Positions 1 to 8,716 of a stretch of DNA of 64,000 nucleotides are shown here, piece after piece. Both the position numbers and the translations under genes were made by a program. Positions within the stretch are counted from its first letter, which is position 1; every line of letters begins with the position of its first letter. The notes beneath the pieces are model-generated. The model saw nothing but the letters and a program-made list of their open reading frames with translations, searched no databases and was not told the DNA's origin. The stretch is taken from NCBI RefSeq assembly GCF_002926165.1, contig NZ_MAGP01000035.1:1-64000 (forward strand). The letters are read 5' to 3'. Origin of the DNA: Micromonospora chalcea (GTDB lineage Bacteria; Actinomycetota; Actinomycetes; Mycobacteriales; Micromonosporaceae).

Positions 1-1465
1 GGTTTGCCGGGCCGGTCGAGCGGTGGCTGGTGCCGGTGGTGTCCGTCGCCGGTGCGGCCAGGAGGACGGCTGCGGTCAGGCCCACTGCGAGCACCGTGGG
101 GCGCAGCCAGGGGTACCAGTCGGGGGTGCGGCCGAGCAGGTGCCAGGACCACCAGGCGGTGACCGCCAGCGTGGCGGCCAGGACCAGCGTGGCGGCGAAC
201 CCACGCCACCGGGCCGGTGCGGCCGAGCCAGGTGCAGCCGAAGCAACGCCGGCACGGGCCCGCCACAGCGCTGTGACGCCGATGCCGACCAGCGCGCCGA
301 CCGCCGGGGCCAGGGCGACCGTGTAGTAGGCGTGGAAGATCCCGGACATGAAGCTGAAGATCAGTCCGGTGACCAGCAGCCAGCCGCCCCAGAGCAGCAG
401 ACCGGCCCGCGTCCGGTCGGTACGCGGTGCCCGCCCGGCCAGCCACAGCCCGGCGACCAGCAGGATCAGCGCGGCCGGCAGCAGCCAGGAGATCTGCCCG
501 CCGACCTCGGTGTCGAACATCCGCAGCAGCCCGGTCTGACCGGAGAACGGTCCACCGCCGCCGGGCCGTCCGCCGCCACCGCCGACGCTGCCCACCTCGT
601 CGCCGGTGATCCGGCCCAGGCCGTTGTAGCCGAGCGTCAGCTCCAGGATGCTGTTGTTCTGCGAGCCGCCGACGTACGGGCGGGCGCTCGCCGGCACCAG
701 TTCGACGATCGCCACCCACCAGCCGGCGGAGACCACCACGGCGAGCCCGGCGAGCAGGAGCTGGCGGATCCGCCGTCCGAGGCCGGTCGGCGCGGCCAGC
801 AGGTAGACCCCGGCGAAGACCGGGATCACCAGGAACGCCTGGAGCATCTTGGTGAGGAAGCCGAACCCGACGAGCACGCCGGTCAGCACGATCCACCGGG
901 TGCTCGCCGTCTCGACCGCGCGCACCGTCGCGTACGCGGCGGCGACCAGCAGGAACACCAGCAGCGCGTCCGGGTTGTTGAACCGGAACATCAGCGTCGC
1001 CACCGGGGTGAGCGCGAGCACCGTCCCGGCGAGCAGTCCGGCGGCCGGGCCGTACCAGCGGCGGACCGTCGCGTACAGCACGCCGACCGAGGCGACGCCG
1101 AGCAGCGCCTGCGGCACCAGGATCGACCAGCTGCTCAAGCCGAAGATCCGCACCGAGAGCGCCATCAGCCAGAGCGAGGCCGGGGTCTTGTCCACCGTGA
1201 TCGAGTTGGCCGCGTCGGACGAGCCGAAGAAGAACGCGGTCCAGTTCTGCGACCCGGCCTGCACGGCGGCCGAGTAGAAGGCGTTGGCCCAGCCGGAGGC
1301 GCCCAGACCCCACAGGTAGAGCAGCGCGGTGGCGACCAGCAGGCCGAGCAGCGCCGGGCGGGCCCAGCGGTCGGCGCGGGTCTCCTCCGGTACGGGCGCG
1401 GGGGCCGGCTCGGCGCCGGGTGGACCGGCCGTGGGCGGGGTCGGCAGGCTCTCGGTTCTGTCCAT
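1..1465 (-). CDS. Glycosyltransferase family 39 (PMT-like) membrane protein, 3' end cut by window
   Basis: A polytopic membrane protein that reads from an ATG at 1465 leftwards to the window edge without a stop (488 codons seen). After a Pro/Ala-rich cytoplasmic N-terminus there is a TM segment. A loop containing DKTPASLWLMALS follows, which matches the acidic first loop of GT39/ArnT-PMT proteins, and then many TM helices. The distal part holds YNGLGRITGDE, a Gly-rich loop and FHAYYTVALAP, all usual in actinobacterial GT39 proteins. The family transfers mannose or other sugars from polyprenyl-phosphate donors on the outer face of the membrane. The acceptor cannot be told. It lies 45 bp downstream of the histidine kinase on the same strand and may be in its operon. 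Confidence 0.88.
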   Translation of the reverse strand, partial: MDRTESLPTPPTAGPPGAEPAPAPVPEETRADRWARPALLGLLVATALLYLWGLGASGWANAFYSAAVQAGSQNWTAFFFGSSDAANSITVDKTPASLWLMALSVRIFGLSSWSILVPQALLGVASVGVLYATVRRWYGPAAGLLAGTVLALTPVATLMFRFNNPDALLVFLLVAAAYATVRAVETASTRWIVLTGVLVGFGFLTKMLQAFLVIPVFAGVYLLAAPTGLGRRIRQLLLAGLAVVVSAGWWVAIVELVPASARPYVGGSQNNSILELTLGYNGLGRITGDEVGSVGGGGGRPGGGGPFSGQTGLLRMFDTEVGGQISWLLPAALILLVAGLWLAGRAPRTDRTRAGLLLWGGWLLVTGLIFSFMSGIFHAYYTVALAPAVGALVGIGVTALWRARAGVASAAPGSAAPARWRGFAATLVLAATLAVTAWWSWHLLGRTPDWYPWLRPTVLAVGLTAAVLLAAPATDTTGTSHRSTGPAN

Positions 1466-1510
1466 GCCGGCAAGCCTCGGAGCGTCCGCTGGCCCGCTGC
1501 CGTGAGTGAC

Positions 1511-3043
1511 CTATGCGTCTGCTGTGGATCCGGGCAGCCAGACCGTGAACGCGGTGTGGCCGGGCCGGCTGACCACGTCGACCCGGCCGTGGTGGGCCTC
1601 CACCACGGCGGCGACGATGGCCAGGCCGAGGCCGGTGCTGCCCTGCGCGCGGGAGCGGGAGCTGTCGCCGCGGGCGAACCGCTCGAAGACCTCCGGCTGC
1701 AACTGTTCCGGGATGCCCGGTCCGTCGTCGGTGACGCGCAGCTCGACGCCGCCGGCGTCGGGCGCCAGCCGGACCGTGACGGTGGTGCCGGCCGGCGTGT
1801 GCACCCGCGCGTTGGCGAGCAGGTTCGCCAGCACCTGGTGCAGCCGGTGGGCGTCGCCGGTGACGGTGAGCGGCTCGTCGGGCAGGTCGAGCTGCCAGCG
1901 GTGGTCGGGGCCGGCGACGTGGGCGTCGCTCACCGCGTTCACCGCCGTGGCGGTCAGGTCGACCGGTTCGGCGGCGAGCGGGCGGCCGGAGTCCAGCCGG
2001 GCCAGCAGCAGCAGGTCGTCGACGAGGCTCGTCATCCGGGTGCTCTCCGACTCGACGCGGCGTAGCGCGTGCGCCACGTCGGGCGGGACCTCCTGGCGGC
2101 CACGGCGGGCCACCTCGGCGTACCCGCGGATGGCCGCGAGGGGGGTGCGCAGCTCGTGGCTGGCGTCGGCGACGAACTGGCGTACCCGGGTCTCGCTGGC
2201 CTGCCGGGCGGAGAGCGCGGCGGCGACGTGGCCGAGCATCCGGTTGAGCGCGCCGCCGACCTGCCCGACCTCGGTGCGGGGGTCGGTGTCGGCGGCCGGG
2301 ACCCGCACCGACAGGGCGACCTCACCGCGATCGAGCGGCAGTTCGGTGACCCGGGCGGCGGTGGCGGCGACCCGGTTGAGCGGGCGCAGCGTGACCCGCA
2401 CGATGAGCAGACCGAGGGCGCCGGCGATGACCAGGCCGGCGCCGATCACCCCGGCCTGCGCGACGACCATCCACATGACCGTGTCGTCCACCTGGGCCAG
2501 CGGGATCGCGAGGACCAGCACGTCGCCGTCGCCGCGCGGCGAGGGCAGCGCGACCGCGCGGTAGTCCCCCCGGTCCCCGACGACGACGGTGCGCGGGCGG
2601 TCGCCGACGGGTACGCGGGCCAGCGCGGTCAGGTCGGCGGCGGGCACCTCCTCGCTGCCGCCGCTCTCGGACCGGACCCGGCCGACGGGTTCGGCGGCGC
2701 CGGGCACCCGGACCGCGATGGAGCCTGGCGGGAAGCCGCCCGGGGGGTCCGGCGCGACCTCGTCGGAGTCCGGCGGGGTGGGCCGCTGGTCCGGGCGCGG
2801 CGGGTCGATGCCGCGGCGGGCCCAGCGTTCGAAGTCGGCGGGCCGCCGGTCGCCGAAGGTGAGCTGGTTGTCGATCTGGTTGATCAGGAAGTGCCGCAGC
2901 GCGACTGTGGTCAGGCCGCCGATGCCGAGGCTGACCAGCGCGAGCAGCGCCACCACGGCGAGCACGAGCCGGCGGCGCAGCGACCAGCCGGCCAGGCGGC
3001 GGCGCAGCCGGCCGCGGGCGTCACTCGGCGGGCTTGAGGACAT
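1511..3043 (-). CDS. Two-component sensor histidine kinase (HAMP-HisKA-HATPase_c)
   Basis: A 510-residue membrane kinase. TM1 is at about residues 27-48. A Pro-rich extracytoplasmic sensor loop (about 50-188) follows, then TM2 (about 190-216), a HAMP region, and the dimerisation box FVADASHELRTPLAA with the phospho-accepting His296. The ATP-binding domain carries an N box (NARVHT), a G1 box (DDGPGIP) and a G2 box (GLGLAI). The ATG at 3043 overlaps the 3' end of the upstream response-regulator gene by 23 bp, so the two are cotranscribed and probably translationally coupled. The signal is unknown. The organisation resembles OmpR-class pairs such as TrcRS or CutRS, but I cannot assign an orthologue. 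Confidence 0.95.
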   Translation of the reverse strand: MSSSPPSDARGRLRRRLAGWSLRRRLVLAVVALLALVSLGIGGLTTVALRHFLINQIDNQLTFGDRRPADFERWARRGIDPPRPDQRPTPPDSDEVAPDPPGGFPPGSIAVRVPGAAEPVGRVRSESGGSEEVPAADLTALARVPVGDRPRTVVVGDRGDYRAVALPSPRGDGDVLVLAIPLAQVDDTVMWMVVAQAGVIGAGLVIAGALGLLIVRVTLRPLNRVAATAARVTELPLDRGEVALSVRVPAADTDPRTEVGQVGGALNRMLGHVAAALSARQASETRVRQFVADASHELRTPLAAIRGYAEVARRGRQEVPPDVAHALRRVESESTRMTSLVDDLLLLARLDSGRPLAAEPVDLTATAVNAVSDAHVAGPDHRWQLDLPDEPLTVTGDAHRLHQVLANLLANARVHTPAGTTVTVRLAPDAGGVELRVTDDGPGIPEQLQPEVFERFARGDSSRSRAQGSTGLGLAIVAAVVEAHHGRVDVVSRPGHTAFTVWLPGSTADA

Positions 3044-3761
3044 AACCCGCCCCGCGCAGCGTGTGGATCATGGGCGCGCGGCCCGCGTCGATCTTCTTGC
3101 GCAGGTACGAGATGTACAGCTCGACCACGTTGGCCTGGCCGCCGAAGTCGTAGTTCCAGACCCGGTCGAGGATCTGCGCCTTGCTGAGCACGCGGCGCGG
3201 GTTGCGCATCAGGTAGCGCAGCAGCTCGAACTCGGTGGCGGTGAGCGTGATCAGGTCGTCGCCTCGGCGTACCTCGTGGCTGTCCTCGTCGAGGGTGAGG
3301 TCGCCGACGGTGAGCACCGCCTCCTGGCGGGCGGCGACCGCGAAGCCGGAGCGGCGCAGCAGCGCACGCAGCCGGGCGATGACCTCCTCCAGGCTGAACG
3401 GTTTGGTGACGTAGTCGTCGCCGCCGACGGTGAGCCCGGCGACGCGCTCCTCCACGGCGTCGCGGGCGGTCAGGAACAGCACCGGCACGCTCGGCGACTC
3501 CTCGCGCAGGCGGCGCAGCACCTGGAAGCCGTCCAGGTCGGGCAGCATCACGTCGAGCACCACGGCGTCCGGGCGGAACTGGCGGGCGGTGCTGATCGCC
3601 GCCATCCCGTTGCCGGCGGTCGCGACCTGCCAGCCCTCGTACCGCAGGGCCATGGCGAGCAGGTCGGTGAGCGTCGGCTCGTCGTCGACCACGAGCACCC
3701 GCACCGGCTCGCCGTCCGGTCGGTGCAGCTCGATGCGGCCCTGCGCGGCCTGCCCGTTCAT
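3021..3761 (-). CDS. OmpR/PhoB-family response regulator
   Basis: 246 residues from the chosen ATG at 3761. An AGGGG Shine-Dalgarno sits 7 bases upstream of it; an in-frame ATG at 3767 is too close to that site. The receiver domain (about 20-135) has the acidic pair VVDDE, the phosphorylated Asp70 in VVLDVMLPD, the Thr in LFLTARD and the Lys in TKPF. The C-terminal winged helix (about 150-245) has TATEFELLRYLMRNPRRVLSK and ends GAGYVLKPAE. It is the DNA-binding output for the kinase encoded immediately downstream. The 142-bp divergent gap to the SDR gene holds its promoter. Confidence 0.95.
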   Translation of the reverse strand: MNGQAAQGRIELHRPDGEPVRVLVVDDEPTLTDLLAMALRYEGWQVATAGNGMAAISTARQFRPDAVVLDVMLPDLDGFQVLRRLREESPSVPVLFLTARDAVEERVAGLTVGGDDYVTKPFSLEEVIARLRALLRRSGFAVAARQEAVLTVGDLTLDEDSHEVRRGDDLITLTATEFELLRYLMRNPRRVLSKAQILDRVWNYDFGGQANVVELYISYLRKKIDAGRAPMIHTLRGAGYVLKPAE

Positions 3762-3891
3762 GACCATGCCCCTATCGTGGGCGGACCCGCTGTCGCCGGG
3801 CTGTCCCGATCCTGTGTACCAGCTGTGCGCGCCGGCCGACGGGAATCCGGGCAGGTCCGGCCGGGTCTTCCACACCCGGGCTACCCGGTGG

Positions 3892-3897
3892 TAACTT
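3892..3897 (+). promoter_or_regulatory. -10 element for a leaderless SDR transcript
   Basis: TAACTT is followed by 6 bases and the ATG at 3904, with no Shine-Dalgarno. The geometry puts the transcription start at or next to the start codon, as in leaderless actinobacterial mRNAs. No convincing -35 is visible. Confidence 0.5.
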
Positions 3898-3903
3898 CAC
3901 GGC

Positions 3904-4797
3904 ATGTCCATCGACGGTCGTTTTTCCGGCCGGCTGGCCGGCAAGGTGGTGCTGGTGACCGGCGCGGCCCGGGGCATCGGCGAGCACACCGCCCGCCTCG
4001 CCGCCGCACGCGGCGCGCGGTTGTCACTGGTCGGGCTGGAACCCGACCGGCTCGCCGCGCTCGCCGCCGAGCTGGGTCCCGGGCACGCCTGGTTCGCCGC
4101 CGACGTCACCGACCAGCAGGCGCTGGCCGAGGCGGTCGACGGTACCGTGGCGGCGCTGGGCGTGATCGACGCGGTGGTCGCGAACGCCGGGGTGGCCAAC
4201 CGCGGCACGATCGCCGTCGGCGACGTCGAGGCGCTGGTGCGTACGGTCGAGGTCAACCTGATCGGGGTGATGCGCACCGCCGCCGCGACCGTGCCGGCGC
4301 TCGTCGACCGGGGCGGCTATCTGCTGATCGTGTCCTCGGCCGCGGCGTTCGCCGCGCTGCCCGGCATGGCCGCCTACTGCGCCTCCAAGGCCGGCGTCGA
4401 GCAGTTCGGCAACGCGATCCGCCTGGAGCTGGCGCACCGGGGCGTGGCGGTCGGCACCGCCCATCCGTCCTGGGTGGACACCGACCTGGTCCGCGAGGCG
4501 CGCGCCGACCTGCCGGCCTTCGAAACGGCGCTGGCGAAGCTGCCGTGGCCGCTGCGGCGTACCACGACGGTGGCCGAGTGCGCCGAGGCGTTCGTCCGGG
4601 CGATCGAGCGGCGCAGCCGCCGGGTGTACGTGCCACGCGCCGTGGCCGGCGTGCAGGCCGTACGGTCGGTGCTGGTCAGTCCGCTGGCCGACCGGCTGGT
4701 GGGCCGCACCGCCCGGGCCACCGTGCCGCTGATCGAGGAACAGGCCCGCGCGTTGGGGCGGGGCTTCGGCCCCAGCACGCCGCAGGGGCGGCCGTGA
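3904..4797 (+). CDS. Short-chain dehydrogenase/reductase (SDR)
   Basis: 297 residues. The NAD(P)-binding motif TGAARGIG is at about residues 19-26, NAG at 94-96, the catalytic Ser near 145, and the YxxxK pair is Tyr158/Lys162 in YCASK. The classical SDR domain ends near residue 240. The remaining C-terminal stretch has the hydrophobic/basic character of membrane-associated actinobacterial SDRs. The substrate cannot be predicted. It overlaps the following alpha/beta hydrolase gene by 4 bp (GTGA), which suggests that the two act on related, probably lipid-like, substrates. A TAACTT element 6 bases before the ATG suggests a leaderless transcript. Confidence 0.93.
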   Translation: MSIDGRFSGRLAGKVVLVTGAARGIGEHTARLAAARGARLSLVGLEPDRLAALAAELGPGHAWFAADVTDQQALAEAVDGTVAALGVIDAVVANAGVANRGTIAVGDVEALVRTVEVNLIGVMRTAAATVPALVDRGGYLLIVSSAAAFAALPGMAAYCASKAGVEQFGNAIRLELAHRGVAVGTAHPSWVDTDLVREARADLPAFETALAKLPWPLRRTTTVAECAEAFVRAIERRSRRVYVPRAVAGVQAVRSVLVSPLADRLVGRTARATVPLIEEQARALGRGFGPSTPQGRP

Positions 4798-5591
4798 CCG
4801 CGCCGGTGGAGGTCGTCTACGAGCGGCGCGGCGCCGGGCCCACGCTGGTGCTGCTGCACGGCATCGGTCACCACGGCGGCGCCTGGCGGCCGGTGCTGGA
4901 CCGGCTCGCGCAGGCGCACGACGTGATAGCCGTCGACCTGCCGGGCTTCGGCCGCTCCCCGGTGCCCGCCACCGGGCTGCCCGCCGACATGCCCGGCCTG
5001 ACCGCGGCCATGGTCGAGCTGTTCGCCGCGTTCGGGCTGGAGCGCCCGCACGTCGCGGGCAACAGCCTCGGCGGGGCGATCGCGCTGGAACTCGCCGCGC
5101 TCGGCGCGGTCTCCTCGGCCACCGCGCTGTCCCCGGCCGGGTTCTGCACCGCCCGCGAGCTGCGCTGGGCGCTGACCGTGCTCGCCCTGCACCGCAACGC
5201 GGCCCGGCTGCCCGAGCCGGTGCTGCGCCGCCTGTTCGCCGCGCCCGCGCTGCGGATGCTGGCGATGGGCATGATCCTGGCCCGGCCCAACCGGATGACC
5301 CTCGACGACGCGGTCGCCGACGCCCGCGCGCTGCGCCAGGCGCGGGCGTTCCGCGCCGTCGCGCGCGCCGGCCGGGGGTACGCCTACGCGGGCGCGCCGA
5401 CGGTGCCGGTCACCGTGGCGTGGGGCACCCGGGACCGGATCCTGCCCTACCGGCAGGCGGCGCTGGCGCGTACCCGGCTGCCCGCCGCGCGGCACCTGGA
5501 CCTGCCCGGCTGCGGCCACGTGCCGATGCACGACGATCCGGAGCTGGTCGCCTCGGTCATCCTCGGCACCACCGGCGTCCGCGCGGGCTGA
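4794..5591 (+). CDS. Alpha/beta-fold hydrolase
   Basis: 265 residues from a GTG that overlaps the SDR stop (GTGA). It has the oxyanion-hole motif LLHGIG, the strand DLPGFGRS, and the nucleophile elbow GNSLGG with Ser91. A later acid is in WGTRDRILP and the His is in GCGHVPMHDD, so the catalytic triad is complete. These features fit the esterase, lipase or C-C hydrolase branch of the superfamily. The specific substrate is unknown. It shares a transcript with the upstream SDR. Its stop lies 3 bp from the convergent small gene. Confidence 0.92.
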   Translation: MTAPVEVVYERRGAGPTLVLLHGIGHHGGAWRPVLDRLAQAHDVIAVDLPGFGRSPVPATGLPADMPGLTAAMVELFAAFGLERPHVAGNSLGGAIALELAALGAVSSATALSPAGFCTARELRWALTVLALHRNAARLPEPVLRRLFAAPALRMLAMGMILARPNRMTLDDAVADARALRQARAFRAVARAGRGYAYAGAPTVPVTVAWGTRDRILPYRQAALARTRLPAARHLDLPGCGHVPMHDDPELVASVILGTTGVRAG

Positions 5592-5594
5592 GCC

Positions 5595-5819
5595 TCACTC
5601 GGTCGCGCCGAACGGGAACGTGTGCACGTACCGCATGGTCCAGCCGCCCGCCGCGGCGTGCTCGTCGCGTTCGTAGAGGTGGTCGGCCACCCCCTCGGCC
5701 GGCTCCTCGGGATGCCGCAGCACCCACCGGGGCGGTGGCCCGCCGTCCGGCCCCGCGGGCAGATCCCGGGTCAGCTCGTCGGCCGGACCGCCGACGAACC
5801 GTACGCGCACCGAAGCCAC
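5595..5819 (-). CDS. Small conserved-looking hypothetical protein (74 aa)
   Basis: Starts at GTG 5819 behind a good GGGAGG ribosome-binding site (6-base gap). It encodes a 74-residue soluble protein beginning VASVRVRFVGGPADE and ending YVHTFPFGATE. It is acidic, with no TM segment, Cys cluster or motif I recognise. The codon pattern (GC-rich third positions) and RBS support a real gene although it is short. It converges on the hydrolase gene with a 3-bp gap and is divergent from the protein kinase gene. Function unknown. Confidence 0.7.
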   Translation of the reverse strand: MASVRVRFVGGPADELTRDLPAGPDGGPPPRWVLRHPEEPAEGVADHLYERDEHAAAGGWTMRYVHTFPFGATE

Positions 5820-5949
5820 CGCTGTCCTCCCTGTGTCGACCCCCCGCCGCGAAGCTACCCCGCCGGAATGGAAACCCCCGCCGGTTTGCACAGCTCCGGG
5901 GCCGGGTAGCGGGACCGGAGGGCACACCGGACGAGGCGAGGAGTGGGCG

Positions 5950-6900
5950 ATGCGGACGCTGGGCGGGCGGTACGAGCTCGAACAGCGAGCCGGCCTGGGT
6001 GGCATGTCGGAGGTCTGGCGGGCGCACGACCGTGTGCTGGACCGGACCGTCGCGGTGAAGCTGATCTCGCCCCGGCTCGACGGCGAGGCCGGCTCGGTGG
6101 AGCGGATCCGGGCCGAGGCGCGCTCGGCGGCTCGCCTGGTGCACCCGAACGTCGCGAGCGTGCACGACTTCGGCACCGCCACGCTGCCCGACGGCCGGCC
6201 GGCGCCGTACATCGTGATGGAGCTGGCCGAGGGCGAGACGCTCGCCGCGCACCGGTGCGCGGGGCCGCTGGACTGGCGGATCGCGGCGCGGGTCTGCGCC
6301 GAGGTGTGCGCCGCGCTCGCGGCCGCGCACGCGCACGGCATCGTGCACCGGGACGTGAAGCCCGCGAACGTGATCCTCACCCCGTGCGGGGTGAAGGTGC
6401 TCGACTTCGGTATCGCCACACCGGCCGGCGCGCCGGACCACACTCCGGACGGCGTGGTGGTGGGCACCCCTGCCTATCTGGCGCCGGAGCAGCTCGACCG
6501 GCAGCCCGCCACCCCGGCCGCCGACATGTACGCCCTCGGCGTGCTGCTCTACTACTGCCTCACCGGTCACCTGCCGTACGAGGCGGACAGCACCACCCGG
6601 CTGCTCGGGCCGGGGGGACGCCGGCCCGAGCCCCGGCCGCTGCCCGACGTTCCCGGGCTGCCGCCCGAGGTGGCCGACCTGTGCCGCAGCTGCCTCGACG
6701 CCGACCCGGCGGCCCGGCCGACCAGCCCGATGGCCGCGCTGCTGCTGGCCGAGGCGGTGGACGCCCGGGTGTACGTGCCGATGAGCGCGGTGCTGCCCCG
6801 CCAGCGCGCGGAGCAGGTCTCGCCGTGGACCAGCCGGGCGGCCGCCGAGGCCACCGAGGCGATGGCCGTCGACGCCGCGCCGAGCGGCCGGGTCGGCTGA
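5950..6900 (+). CDS. Soluble serine/threonine protein kinase (PknB-like catalytic domain)
   Basis: 316 residues from ATG 5950, chosen because GAGGAG lies 6 bases upstream. Hanks-type motifs are complete: the Gly-rich loop, VAVKLIS with Lys37, HRDVKPANV (catalytic Asp), LDFGIA (DFG), GTPAYLAPEQL (APE) and DMYALGVLL. The kinase domain ends near residue 270. The remaining tail is short and has no TM helix, PASTA or other sensor domain. It is therefore a cytoplasmic kinase that probably relies on partners for its signal, unlike the membrane-bound PknB of the division cluster of many actinobacteria. Confidence 0.95.
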   Translation: MRTLGGRYELEQRAGLGGMSEVWRAHDRVLDRTVAVKLISPRLDGEAGSVERIRAEARSAARLVHPNVASVHDFGTATLPDGRPAPYIVMELAEGETLAAHRCAGPLDWRIAARVCAEVCAALAAAHAHGIVHRDVKPANVILTPCGVKVLDFGIATPAGAPDHTPDGVVVGTPAYLAPEQLDRQPATPAADMYALGVLLYYCLTGHLPYEADSTTRLLGPGGRRPEPRPLPDVPGLPPEVADLCRSCLDADPAARPTSPMAALLLAEAVDARVYVPMSAVLPRQRAEQVSPWTSRAAAEATEAMAVDAAPSGRVG

Positions 6901-6980
6901 GCGCTCCTACTGCCGACCCGGGCGCGGTTTCGCTGCTCGGGGTCCGGGAACGCGGTCCGGTGAGTGACGGGAGGAACGCG

Positions 6981-7409
6981 ATGCCGGATCCGAGTTCCTG
7001 GCTGGCCGAGACGGCCACGGCGACCGCGGCTGGCGGTCACGTACGCACCGACGACGGCGGTCTCTCCTCCGCCCTGGCGTCCCCGCTGGCGCCGCACTGC
7101 ACCGGCCTGACGCCGGAGCAGCTCCTGGCCGCGGCGTTCGCCTCCTGCCTGCACCACGCGGCGGTGGAGGCGGCCGGGGAGATCACCGACGAGGCGCACA
7201 CCGTGCAGGTGACCGCGGAGGCGAAACTGGGCCGCGACGACGACGGCCGTTACCGGGCCGACGTGCACGCCGAGATCTCCTCGGCGGGACTGACCCGGGA
7301 TCAGCTGGCCGACCTGGTCGCGTACGCCGACCGGCTCTGGCCGTTCTCCAGCGGCGACCCGAGCCGGCACCGGCTCACGGTGACCCCGGCGGAGAACGGC
7401 CGGCACTGA
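6981..7409 (+). CDS. Ohr/OsmC-family peroxiredoxin-like protein
   Basis: 142 residues from ATG 6981, 7 bases after GGGAGG. The body matches Ohr/OsmC: a glycine-rich GGHVRTDDGGLS region, LTPEQLLAAAFASCLHHAA with the conserved peroxidatic Cys, and a C-terminal strand RHRLTVTP. Ohr proteins reduce organic hydroperoxides using two Cys residues. The second conserved Cys, normally in a CPYS/CPFS motif, is replaced here by Trp in LWPFSSG. An extra Cys occurs earlier, in PHCTG. It may therefore be an OsmC-type or a one-Cys variant. It converges on the EEP gene with a 4-bp gap. Confidence 0.85.
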   Translation: MPDPSSWLAETATATAAGGHVRTDDGGLSSALASPLAPHCTGLTPEQLLAAAFASCLHHAAVEAAGEITDEAHTVQVTAEAKLGRDDDGRYRADVHAEISSAGLTRDQLADLVAYADRLWPFSSGDPSRHRLTVTPAENGRH

Positions 7410-7413
7410 GCGC

Positions 7414-8364
7414 TCACCAGCGGAAGCCGGCGGTCACCGCGCGGTGGTCGCTGTCCGGGGTGTGCAGCACCCCGGCAGTGGTGGGGGTGAGTCCCCGGTA
7501 GAGGACGTGGTCCGGTCGGGTCACCGGTAGCTCCGCCGGCCAGGTGAAGCCGAATCCCTGCCCGGCCTCGGCCTGAGCGTCGCGCAGCAGCCGGGTCAGC
7601 GGGTCGAAGACCCGGTCGGTGGTGGCGGTGTTCAGGTCGCCGAGCACCACCAGCCGCTCCGCCGGGTCGGCGCGTACGGCGTCGGCCAGCGCGGCGACGG
7701 TCTGGTCCCGGGTGGCGGTGTGCCCGGCGCGCGCGGAGCCGAGGTGGACGACGTACACGGTCAGGTCGCCCCGGGGGGCGGCCACCACGGCGCGCAGCGC
7801 GCGGTCCCAGCCCAGCCCGGTGTCGATGCCGTGCGCCTCCCGGATCGGCCACCGGCTCCACAGCGCGACCGTCGACACCACCGCGCGGTGCGGGTACCGG
7901 CCGGCGAGGACCGGCGCCACCCGGTCGCCGTCGGCGACCTCCTGTAGCCCGATCAGGTCCGGCGCGTCATCGGCGAGCGCGCCCACCGTGGCGGCCGGGT
8001 CGGGGTTGCCGACACGCAGGTTCTGGCTGGCCACCCGCACCGAGGCGCCGGCCGCGCCGGCCGCCGGGGGCAGCCACGCGCGCCCGTACAGGCCGGCCCA
8101 GACCAGCGCCGGCAGCAGCACTGCCAGCAGCGCCGGGCGGGAGCGGCGCAGCAGCGCCGCGAGCGCGAGCACCGGTACGCCGAGGCCGAGCAGCGGAACG
8201 GCGCTGTCCAGCAGGCTGCCCAGCCCGTGCACGTTCGGCACCGCCCGATGGCCGGCGAGCAGCGCCGCGAGCAGCCCGGCGCAGGCGATGACGACGAGCC
8301 CGCGCCGCCTCCGGCGGCCGGACGGCTCTCCGGGGCCACGCTCGTCGGCCTTCTGCTCGGTCAC
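7414..8364 (-). CDS. Endonuclease/exonuclease/phosphatase family membrane protein
   Basis: 316 residues from GTG 8364. The N-terminal third has about three hydrophobic segments (LVVIACAGLLAALLAGH and two later stretches), giving a membrane anchor. The C-terminal domain is an EEP fold: ASQNLRVGN, the metal-binding Glu in LIGLQEVADG, VVHLGSA, VLGDLNTAT with Asp/Asn, and SDHRAV with the terminal Asp-His pair. Such proteins cleave phosphodiesters or phospholipid head groups; the catalytic face is probably extracytoplasmic. TACGAT lies 7 bases before the GTG with no Shine-Dalgarno, so the message looks leaderless. Confidence 0.88.
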   Translation of the reverse strand: MTEQKADERGPGEPSGRRRRRGLVVIACAGLLAALLAGHRAVPNVHGLGSLLDSAVPLLGLGVPVLALAALLRRSRPALLAVLLPALVWAGLYGRAWLPPAAGAAGASVRVASQNLRVGNPDPAATVGALADDAPDLIGLQEVADGDRVAPVLAGRYPHRAVVSTVALWSRWPIREAHGIDTGLGWDRALRAVVAAPRGDLTVYVVHLGSARAGHTATRDQTVAALADAVRADPAERLVVLGDLNTATTDRVFDPLTRLLRDAQAEAGQGFGFTWPAELPVTRPDHVLYRGLTPTTAGVLHTPDSDHRAVTAGFRW

Positions 8365-8716
8365 CGTCGGAATCGTAACGAGCGCCCGGGTCACCGTGCC
8401 GGGGCCTCGCCATGATCCACAGCGGTCGCCGCCATCCGGGGCGGTCGATGCTTCCGGTCGGCGGGCCGCCGCGCCGGGCGGGCCGCTCGACCAGCCTGCC
8501 CTCCCCCGAACGGTGGAGGGCGGCGCGTGGCCCGGGTTGCTCGTGCTCGCGTCCGCTTTCCCGGCCTTAAACCGACATGAGGCATGTTCCGGGTACGCGA
8601 GGTTCGCTTGTTTGGTGATCGGCCGAGTGAATTGTCGGCCGCGAATCCGGCAGATTGTGGCGCATGCCACCAATCACCCCGATGGCAACGGGCCGGAAGC
8701 TCTCTAGCCTCGGCGG
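8365..8716. other. 352-bp divergent intergenic region with promoters and a possible operator
   Basis: No gene seen. On the left, the minus strand carries TACGAT (8377-8372) 7 bases before the EEP start. On the right, TAGCCT (8705-8710) is 6 bases before the GTG at 8717. The stretch from about 8570 to 8700 is less GC-rich than its surroundings. It contains an inverted repeat with arms ATTGTGGC (8654-8661) and GCCACCAAT (8666-8674) around GCAT, placed about 45 bp upstream of the transglycosylase start, where a regulator could bind. I looked for a c-di-AMP (ydaO) riboswitch, because cell-wall hydrolases often carry one, and did not find its conserved core. Confidence 0.55.

Noticed and set aside
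23-2065. A 680-codon plus-strand frame across the GT39 gene and kinase end
   Set aside because: The minus strand gives a coherent GT39 protein and histidine kinase; the plus frame has no recognisable domain.
8365-8716. A possible c-di-AMP (ydaO) riboswitch before the transglycosylase gene
   Set aside because: The conserved ydaO sequence blocks were not found, and the -10 lies only 6 bases before the start, which leaves no room for a riboswitch in the leader.
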